A stretch of 30,540 nt of DNA. It comes from Dokdonella_A sp035263065. Its GTDB lineage: Bacteria; Pseudomonadota; Gammaproteobacteria; Xanthomonadales; Rhodanobacteraceae. Shown piece by piece: positions 25,335 through 30,540 of this stretch (its first letter is position 1; every line of letters starts with the position of its first letter). The stretch is taken from contig DATFRS010000187.1 in the NCBI GenBank assembly GCA_035263065.1, positions 1 through 30,540 on the forward strand, given 5' to 3'. The translations under genes were made by a program, and so were the position numbers. The notes under the pieces were generated by a model that did not search any database, was not told the origin of the DNA, and saw only the letters and a list, made by a program, of their open reading frames with translations.

Positions 25335-27002
25335 TCAATGCACCATGTTGAGCGGGCTTCCGAGCGCCTGCTGATACGGCCCGAGCGCGTTGCAGCTCGC
25401 ACCGAGAATCGCGTCGAGCTTCGACTGGCGCGCGAGCAGGTCGCCGTACGTTCGCGGCGAGCTGTCGACGGGATCCGGCTTCGTCACCGTTCCGGGATTG
25501 CGCAGCGTGCCGGGATGGCCGATCAGGAATTCGGAGAGCGCCGCGACCTGATGGCTCGGCCTCGGCGTGACGTGCGTGAAGAACGTGCCCGTCTCCTGGC
25601 CGTGGCAGCCGCTGCACGTTCCGAGCGAAAACGCGTGTCGCGCGTCGTTCGAGATCGCCGGCGGAATGCCATTCCAGAAGAACAGCACGTTCGGCGCGCT
25701 CGCGCCGAGGAACGCCTGGTTGCCGGGATACTTCTGCGGCACCGCGTAGCTGCCGTTGAGGATCGCCGCCTGGTTCGCGTTGATGTAGTCGGTCAGCGTG
25801 TGCAGGTTCGGATTCGCGTTGAAGCGGATGTCCGGCGTCTGCGCGACGGTCGATTCGACGAAGAGATGCGACGTCCCGTCTAGGCGGAATTCGCGCAGCT
25901 CCCACGGCGTCGCGAGCTCGCCTTCTTCCGAGCGAAGCTGATTCAGCGCGCTGCCGTTCGGCCTGGCCGGATTGGCGTTGGCCTTCGCGAAGGTGTCCGT
26001 GAGCTGCTGCAGCGCCGGGTTGAACGGCGGGGTGCCGAGCTTCAGCGACCCCAGCGCGTGCCATTGCTGCGCCCACGTGCGGACCGCGACGCAGCCGGAT
26101 TTCGGCACGCCGTATTCCAGGATCAGCGTGAAGAACGGTACCGCCTGGCAGTCGGACGGGTTCATCACGCCGAAGACGAACCGTCCCTCGCCGGCGTCGC
26201 CGCCGCCGTACGCGCGGTTCGTGCGCAGATCGATGCGGTTGACGATCGCGAGGAGACGCATCGGCGCCTGGCTCAAGTCGAGCTTGCCGTTCGTCCGCCG
26301 CCACGTCGACAGCAGGAAATCGGAGATGCCGGCGCGATTCGGCACGACGAACGTGTTGACGGTCTGGTCGCTCGCCCAGAGACGCAGCCACTTCTCGACC
26401 AGGTCCGACGCGTCGCGGCCGTTCGCGATGTCGGTCATCAGCCGGCCGAACGTCCATGCACCCATCGGCGTGCCGGTCTGCGTGCACGCATCGTAGGTGC
26501 GCGTCGGATCCTCGACGACGCTGAGGTCCGTGATCATGAGCTCCTTGCTCGGGTCGATCGTGACCGGAATGCCGGCGAACGCGTCGATCGGGATGTCGAT
26601 CGGCGTCTTCGCAGTCACGGCGCTGGTGATGAGCTGCGGGTCGACGCGCGCGATCTGCCGCCACCCCTTGAAATGCCGTCCTTCGAAGATCGGCACGAGT
26701 GCGCCGCGTCGGGCGAGATCGTCCCGGCGCTGCTGGTCCTGCTTGAACGTCGCGAAGTCGAACGCGGCATTCGCGGCGACGCGCGGACCCGTGGCGCTCG
26801 TGGCCTGCGCGAGGCCGAGCTGCGCCGCAACGTCGGGTGAGAGTTGCATGCCGGGCTTCAGCGTGACCGCGATCGACGCCGTCGTGCCACTCTTCGGCGT
26901 CACAGTCACCTGCTGCGCGATCGACTCGAACGCGGGCGGCTCGGCTGCGGCGGCCGATGCGGCGAGACCAGCAAGAACGAAACACGAGCGAAGCACGCGC
27001 AT
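25335..27002 (-). CDS. Secreted protein with single c-type heme motif, uncharacterised family
   Basis: A 555-residue protein with a signal peptide (MRVLRSCFVLAGLAASAAAA). The middle part contains LLAIVNRIDLRTN and AGEGRFVFGVMNPSDCQAVP, a pattern I associate with large uncharacterised secreted proteins but cannot name. Near the C-terminus C463-S-G-C466-H467 is a CxxCH heme c attachment site, followed by GQETGTFFTHVTPRPSH; no clear axial Met is visible. It is probably a periplasmic or extracellular monoheme redox protein. The ATG at 27002 has a GGGGGG Shine-Dalgarno element. It converges with the Fic gene (59 bp apart) and has typical high GC, so it lies outside the lower-GC block. Confidence 0.75.
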   Translation of the reverse strand: MRVLRSCFVLAGLAASAAAAEPPAFESIAQQVTVTPKSGTTASIAVTLKPGMQLSPDVAAQLGLAQATSATGPRVAANAAFDFATFKQDQQRRDDLARRGALVPIFEGRHFKGWRQIARVDPQLITSAVTAKTPIDIPIDAFAGIPVTIDPSKELMITDLSVVEDPTRTYDACTQTGTPMGAWTFGRLMTDIANGRDASDLVEKWLRLWASDQTVNTFVVPNRAGISDFLLSTWRRTNGKLDLSQAPMRLLAIVNRIDLRTNRAYGGGDAGEGRFVFGVMNPSDCQAVPFFTLILEYGVPKSGCVAVRTWAQQWHALGSLKLGTPPFNPALQQLTDTFAKANANPARPNGSALNQLRSEEGELATPWELREFRLDGTSHLFVESTVAQTPDIRFNANPNLHTLTDYINANQAAILNGSYAVPQKYPGNQAFLGASAPNVLFFWNGIPPAISNDARHAFSLGTCSGCHGQETGTFFTHVTPRPSHQVAALSEFLIGHPGTLRNPGTVTKPDPVDSSPRTYGDLLARQSKLDAILGASCNALGPYQQALGSPLNMVH

Positions 27003-27119
27003 GCTGAACCCCCCGGCACGTCTTGCGTGATGCTCCTCCCGGAATGACCGTTCCGCAAGCGCCGCATTCAGCCATGAACTGCGCCTGCGACGGTGATCGA
27101 AGGGCGGCGATCCCTGCGC

Positions 27120-27554
27120 TTAGCCGTTAGACCGGCCCAATGCGTCACTATCGGTTCGAAGGTTCGCTGCTCGTGCTGTACGGTCGAGGCTGACCTTGAA
27201 CACGCGCAACCCGCTCTTCGCAATGTGCGCTGGGATGTCGATTCGATACTCGGCGGCCGCTGGATCAACAATCGAATAGGTCACGTCGACGCCGTCGCGA
27301 TCCCGCAGTAGGGAGCCGTGCGCGTATGGGCCCTGCCACCCGCGCTCGCGCGACCCGAGCAGGTCGGGCAGCTCGCCGGGCAATGCGCCGACGTCGGCCG
27401 TGTACTGGTCGATCGCGTGGGCGAGCGCGGTGAGGCGTTGGCGTTGCACGAACTCGGGCGTACCGTCGATCCAGGGATTCGAGAGAACCAGGGTCGCCGG
27501 GATCACGCCAACGAGGCATAACGCAGTCCAGGCGTCGCGTTGCTTGATGGGCAT
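27120..27554 (-). CDS. Stand-alone pseudopilin G (T2SSG)-like protein
   Basis: A 144-residue protein with one N-terminal transmembrane segment (TALCLVGVIPATLVLSN) and a C-terminal domain resembling the soluble part of type II secretion major pseudopilin GspG: RLTALAHAIDQYTADVGALP, LPDLLGSRERGWQGPYAHG and then DGVDVTYSI. The prepilin peptidase motif (G-F-T-x-x-E before the helix) is absent, so it is not processed as a normal pseudopilin. No secretion genes are nearby. The Shine-Dalgarno element is weak. It follows the gamma-carbonic-anhydrase gene on the same strand after 57 bp. Function unknown. Confidence 0.6.
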   Translation of the reverse strand: MPIKQRDAWTALCLVGVIPATLVLSNPWIDGTPEFVQRQRLTALAHAIDQYTADVGALPGELPDLLGSRERGWQGPYAHGSLLRDRDGVDVTYSIVDPAAAEYRIDIPAHIAKSGLRVFKVSLDRTARAANLRTDSDALGRSNG

Positions 27555-27611
27555 TGATCGGTCGCCATACGCGTTCGATGTTCTGATGACATCGCCGAGG
27601 ACGCGCGGTTC

Positions 27612-28154
27612 CTATGCAGAGGCGACGGCAGCGAGGTAGTTGTTCTTGAGCTTCACGTAATGCCGCGCGGAATAGTAGAGCCGCTCGATCTCCTGCTCGC
27701 TCAGCATGCGCACGCGGCGCGCGGGATTGCCGATCCAGAGCTCGCCTTCGCCGACGACCTTGCCCGGCGAGACGACCGCGCCCGCGCCGACCATGCTGTG
27801 GCGGCTGACGACGGCCCCGTCGAGCACCGTCGCGTTCATGCCGATGAGGCAGGCATCCTTGACCGTGCACGCGTGCACGATCGCACCGTGACCGATCGTG
27901 ACGTCGTCGCCGATGATCAGCGGAAAGCCGCCGGGCGTGTATTCGCCGTCGTGCGTGACGTGCAGCACCGCGCCGTCCTGGATGTTCGTGCGCGCGCCGA
28001 TGCGCACGTAGTGCACGTCGCCGCGCGCGACGGCGCACGGCCAGATCGACGAATCGTCGCCGATCACGACGTCGCCGATGACGAGCGCGGCGGGATCGAC
28101 GTAGACGTTGGCGCCGAGGCGCGGGCGGGTGTCGAGATACGGACGGATGTTCAT
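27612..28154 (-). CDS. Gamma-carbonic-anhydrase-like hexapeptide-repeat protein (YrdA family)
   Basis: A 180-residue left-handed beta-helix protein built from hexapeptide repeats (VIGDVVIGDDSSI, LIIGDDVTIGHGAIV, SMVGAGAVVSPGK). The three zinc-binding histidines of gamma-carbonic anhydrases are present as H65 (VLHVTHDG), H89 (IGHGA) and H94 (IVHAC). Length and C-terminal helix (EQEIERLYYSARHYVKLKNNYL) match the YrdA/CaiE-like family. It acts as a trimer in the cytosol; whether it hydrates CO2 or only binds metal differs among members. It starts at ATG 28154 (MNIRPYLDTR) and is divergent from the oligopeptidase gene, sharing a 104-bp intergenic region. Confidence 0.93.
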   Translation of the reverse strand: MNIRPYLDTRPRLGANVYVDPAALVIGDVVIGDDSSIWPCAVARGDVHYVRIGARTNIQDGAVLHVTHDGEYTPGGFPLIIGDDVTIGHGAIVHACTVKDACLIGMNATVLDGAVVSRHSMVGAGAVVSPGKVVGEGELWIGNPARRVRMLSEQEIERLYYSARHYVKLKNNYLAAVASA

Positions 28155-28258
28155 GCGGCCGCAAGCCTAGCACCTGGCGCCGCGGCGACGGCCCGGTCGG
28201 CTTGATTTCGGCGCGGCACTGCTCCAAGTTTCGGGATCGATCCAGCCTCCCGACACTC

Positions 28259-30304
28259 ATGTCCGATACGAATCCCCTGCTCGACACCGAAGGCCTGCCG
28301 CGTTTCTCCGCGATCACGGCCGGGCACATCGAACCCGCCGTCGATGCGCTGCTCGCCGATTACCGCGGGCGCATCGAGACGCTGCTCGCCGACGACGCGC
28401 CGCGCGATTTCTCGGCCGTCGTGCTCGCCGGCGAGGAGCTCGAGGACCGGCTGAACCGCGCGTGGGCGCCGGTATCGCACCTGCACGGCGTCAAGGATTC
28501 GCCGGAGCTGCGCGAGGCGTATGCATCCGCGCAGGAGAAGATCGTCGACCATGCGAGCGAGCTCGGCCAGAATCGCGAGCTCTACGCCGCGTTCCGCGCC
28601 GTCGCCGAGGCCGGCGATTTCGGCGCGCTGCCGCGCGCGGCGCGCACGCTCGTCGAGCACGAGCTCCGCGATTTCCGTCTGTCGGGCGTCGCGCTCGAAG
28701 AGCCCGACCGCTCGCGCTTTCGCGAGATCGCCAACGAGCTCGCGAAGCTGTCGACCGACTTCGAGAACGCGGTGCTCGACGCGACCGATGCCTGGAGCGA
28801 GACGATCGCCGACGAGAAATCGCTCGCCGGCATCCCGGAATCCGGCCGCGCGGTGCTGCGCGCGTATGCCGAGGAAAAAGGCGAGGCCGGCTGGCGCGTG
28901 ACTCTGAAGCAGCCGAGCGTGCAGGCGGTGCTGACCTATGCGGACGACCGGGCGCTGCGCGAGCGCGTCTATCGCGCGTACCAGACGCGCGCGTCGGACC
29001 AGGGTCCGGATGCGGGCCGCTTCGACAATTCCGCGCGCATCGAGGCGATCGTCGCGCTGCGGCACGAGGCGGCACGACTGCTCGGCTTCCGCGACTCGGC
29101 CGAGGAATCGCTCGCGACGAAGATGGCGCCGTCGCCGGATGCGGTGTTTTCGTTCCTGCGCGATCTCGCGCTGCGTGCGAAGCCCGTGGCCGAGCGCGAG
29201 CTCGCGGAGCTGCGCGCATTCGCCAAGACCGAGCTCGGTCTCGAGAATTTCGATCCGTGGGACGTCGGCTATGCGTCGGAGAAGCTCCGCGAGCGCAAGT
29301 ACTCGCTCAACGAAGAGGAGCTGAAGCCGTATTTCGCGCTCGACGCGGTGATCGAGGGCCTTTTCGCGATCACCGAGCGCGTGTTCGGCGTATCGCTGAA
29401 GCGCCGCGACGACGTCGACGTCTGGCATCCCGACGTGCGCTACTACGACCTCATCGACGCGGGCGGCCGCGTGTTCGCCGGCGCCTACGTCGATCTCTAC
29501 GCGCGTGCCGGCAAGCGCGGCGGTGCGTGGATGGACGTGTGCCTGAGCCGCTTCCGCCACAACGGCAGGACGCAGATGCCGGTCGCGTTCCTGACCTGCA
29601 ACTTCGCGCCGCCGACCGCGACGACGCCCTCGCTCCTGACGCACGACGACGTGCTGACGCTGTTCCACGAGTTCGGCCACGGGCTGCACCATCTCCTGAC
29701 CGAGGTCGACTATCCCGGCGTCGCCGGCATCAGCGGCGTCGAGTGGGACGCCGTCGAGCTCCCGAGCCAGTTCATGGAGAACTTCGGCTGGCAGCGCGAG
29801 GCGCTCGATCTCTTCGCTCGCCACTACGAGACCGGCGAGCGCCTGCCCGACGCGCTGTTCGCGCGCATGCAGGCGGCGCGCCATTTCCACGCGGGCCTCT
29901 TCCTCGTGCGCCAGCTCGAATTCGCGCTGTTCGATTTCCGCATCCATCGCGAGTTCGATCCGCAGCGCGGCGTTCGCGCGCTCGACGTGCTCGACGAAGT
30001 GCGGCGCGAGGTCGCGGTGCTCCATCCGCCGGCGTGGCAGCGCTTCCCGCACGCGTTCACGCACGTCTTCGCCGGCGGTTACGCCGCGGGCTACTACAGC
30101 TATCTCTGGGCCGAGGTGCTGTCGGCCGACGCGTTCGACCGCTTCGAGCAGGAAGGCATCTTCAATCGCGAGGTCGGCGCGGCGTATCGCCAATCGATCC
30201 TCGCGGTCGGCGGATCGCGGCCGGCGCTCGAGAGCTTCGTCGAGTTCCGCGGCCGCGACCCGCAGCCCGACGCGCTGCTGCGAAGTTACGGCCTCGCTGC
30301 GTAA
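28259..30304 (+). CDS. prlC: Oligopeptidase A (M3 family zinc metallopeptidase)
   Basis: A 681-residue cytosolic oligopeptidase that degrades short peptides, including cleaved signal peptides. The zinc-binding motif is H470-E-F-G-H474 in LFHEFGHGLHHLL, with the third ligand E500 in WDAVELPSQFMEN. The C-terminal FAGGYAAGYYSYLWAEVLSADAF segment is the conserved substrate-binding tyrosine region of M3 peptidases. Length equals that of E. coli PrlC (680). The ATG at 28259 gives MSDTNPLLD, the family start; an upstream in-frame ATG at 28202 would add 19 unrelated residues. A VapB-type antitoxin gene follows 66 bp downstream. Confidence 0.96.
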   Translation: MSDTNPLLDTEGLPRFSAITAGHIEPAVDALLADYRGRIETLLADDAPRDFSAVVLAGEELEDRLNRAWAPVSHLHGVKDSPELREAYASAQEKIVDHASELGQNRELYAAFRAVAEAGDFGALPRAARTLVEHELRDFRLSGVALEEPDRSRFREIANELAKLSTDFENAVLDATDAWSETIADEKSLAGIPESGRAVLRAYAEEKGEAGWRVTLKQPSVQAVLTYADDRALRERVYRAYQTRASDQGPDAGRFDNSARIEAIVALRHEAARLLGFRDSAEESLATKMAPSPDAVFSFLRDLALRAKPVAERELAELRAFAKTELGLENFDPWDVGYASEKLRERKYSLNEEELKPYFALDAVIEGLFAITERVFGVSLKRRDDVDVWHPDVRYYDLIDAGGRVFAGAYVDLYARAGKRGGAWMDVCLSRFRHNGRTQMPVAFLTCNFAPPTATTPSLLTHDDVLTLFHEFGHGLHHLLTEVDYPGVAGISGVEWDAVELPSQFMENFGWQREALDLFARHYETGERLPDALFARMQAARHFHAGLFLVRQLEFALFDFRIHREFDPQRGVRALDVLDEVRREVAVLHPPAWQRFPHAFTHVFAGGYAAGYYSYLWAEVLSADAFDRFEQEGIFNREVGAAYRQSILAVGGSRPALESFVEFRGRDPQPDALLRSYGLAA

Positions 30305-30331
30305 GCCCTTGTCTTTACGATGCAATCTCGC

Positions 30332-30372
30332 TATGGCAATATCGCCATATTGCTCAATATGGCTAGCCATAT
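30332..30372 (+). promoter_or_regulatory. Operator-like palindrome pair over the vapB start
   Basis: TATGGC occurs four times in alternating orientation: TATGGC (30332), GCCATA (30344), TATGGC (30358) and GCCATA (30366). The second pair forms the perfect 16-bp palindrome ATATGGCTAGCCATAT (30357-30372), which includes the ATG at 30371. The first pair overlaps GCAATAT-CGCC-ATATTGC (30336-30353). The two dyad centres are 24 bp apart. This is the arrangement of an autoregulatory operator of a type II toxin-antitoxin operon, here inferred from position. Confidence 0.7.
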
Positions 30373-30540
30373 GAAGACGACCATAGAGATCGCCGACGCA
30401 CTGTTCGAAGAAGCCAAGGCCGTTGCGGCGGAGGAAGGCACGACGGTTCGCGCGCTGGTCGAAAGCGGCCTTCGCTGGCGCGTCGCCGAGCGCCGCGCGC
30501 GCTACGGCGTCTTCAGGCTCAAGGACGAAGCGTTCGACGG
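30371..30540 (+). CDS. VapB-type antitoxin, partial (runs off window)
   Basis: The first 56 codons read MKTTIEIADALFEEAKAVAA followed by EEGTTVRALVESGLRWRVAE, the pattern of ribbon-helix-helix type antitoxins of the VapB/DUF2191 kind: a beta strand of TTIEI, then the helix with AEEGTTVRALVESGL. A VapC PIN-domain toxin gene would be expected just beyond the window. An in-frame ATG at 30359 is an alternative start. There is no clear Shine-Dalgarno element; the start codon is embedded in a palindrome, so the antitoxin should repress its own promoter. Confidence 0.8.
   Translation, partial: MKTTIEIADALFEEAKAVAAEEGTTVRALVESGLRWRVAERRARYGVFRLKDEAFD

Noticed and set aside
28151..30370. A 739-codon minus-strand open frame over prlC
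   Set aside because: Low-complexity Arg/Glu/Ala composition; prlC on the plus strand has all M3 motifs.

Overview
The window is about 30.5 kb of high-GC DNA (about 68-70% in the rows I counted by hand) that reads as a chromosomal segment of a gammaproteobacterium of the Xanthomonadales/Lysobacterales, most likely a Rhodanobacteraceae/Dokdonella-like lineage. Three things point there: L28 and L33 proteins of gammaproteobacterial type, the order rsmG-parA-parB, and several large secreted proteins ending in a D-x-I-F-x-x-x-F-[DE] tail. The lineage is inferred from protein character, not from any search. No rRNA, tRNA or CRISPR array was found.

Layout. (1) 1-4782: a secreted beta-propeller/Ig-like protein running off the left edge (minus), the rpmB-rpmG ribosomal operon with its own promoter and terminator (minus), and a secreted parallel beta-helix protein (plus). 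(2) 4799-7721 (minus): a family 2 glycosyltransferase, an ECF sigma factor with its overlapping membrane anti-sigma factor, and an exported cupredoxin. (3) 7812-10803 (minus): the housekeeping set rsmG, parA, parB with a strong terminator, preceded by a short SPFH-domain membrane protein. (4) 11226-19842 (minus): a large locus encoding an exported TPR-CHAT (caspase-like) protease, a divergent ECF-like sigma factor (ATGA overlap), a single-pass membrane protein resembling an anti-sigma factor, and a 1331-residue secreted S53 sedolisin with Ig-like and propeller domains. (5) 19971-22065 (plus): hemB, aroE and a small cysteine-cluster protein in a tight run. (6) 22066-25275 (plus): an accessory block of visibly lower GC (55-58% in two hand-counted rows) with a secreted HExxH protein, a membrane-anchored periplasmic protein and a Fic-domain protein. 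(7) 25335-28154 (minus): a secreted protein with one c-type heme motif, a stand-alone pseudopilin-G-like protein and a gamma-carbonic-anhydrase-like protein. (8) 28259-30540 (plus): oligopeptidase A and the start of a VapB-type antitoxin whose start codon lies inside a perfect palindrome.

The most interesting system is region 4. An exported protease with an intact His/Cys dyad is cotranscribed with a sigma factor and precedes a membrane protein whose C-terminal half should face the periplasm. This suggests proteolytic signalling across the membrane in which CHAT cleavage of the membrane protein frees the sigma factor. The plan recalls the TPR-CHAT/sigma pairing of type III-E CRISPR Craspase loci, but no CRISPR component is present. 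Region 6 looks like a horizontally acquired cassette: its Fic protein has lost the residues of the usual autoinhibitory helix and its secreted neighbour has a metallopeptidase signature.
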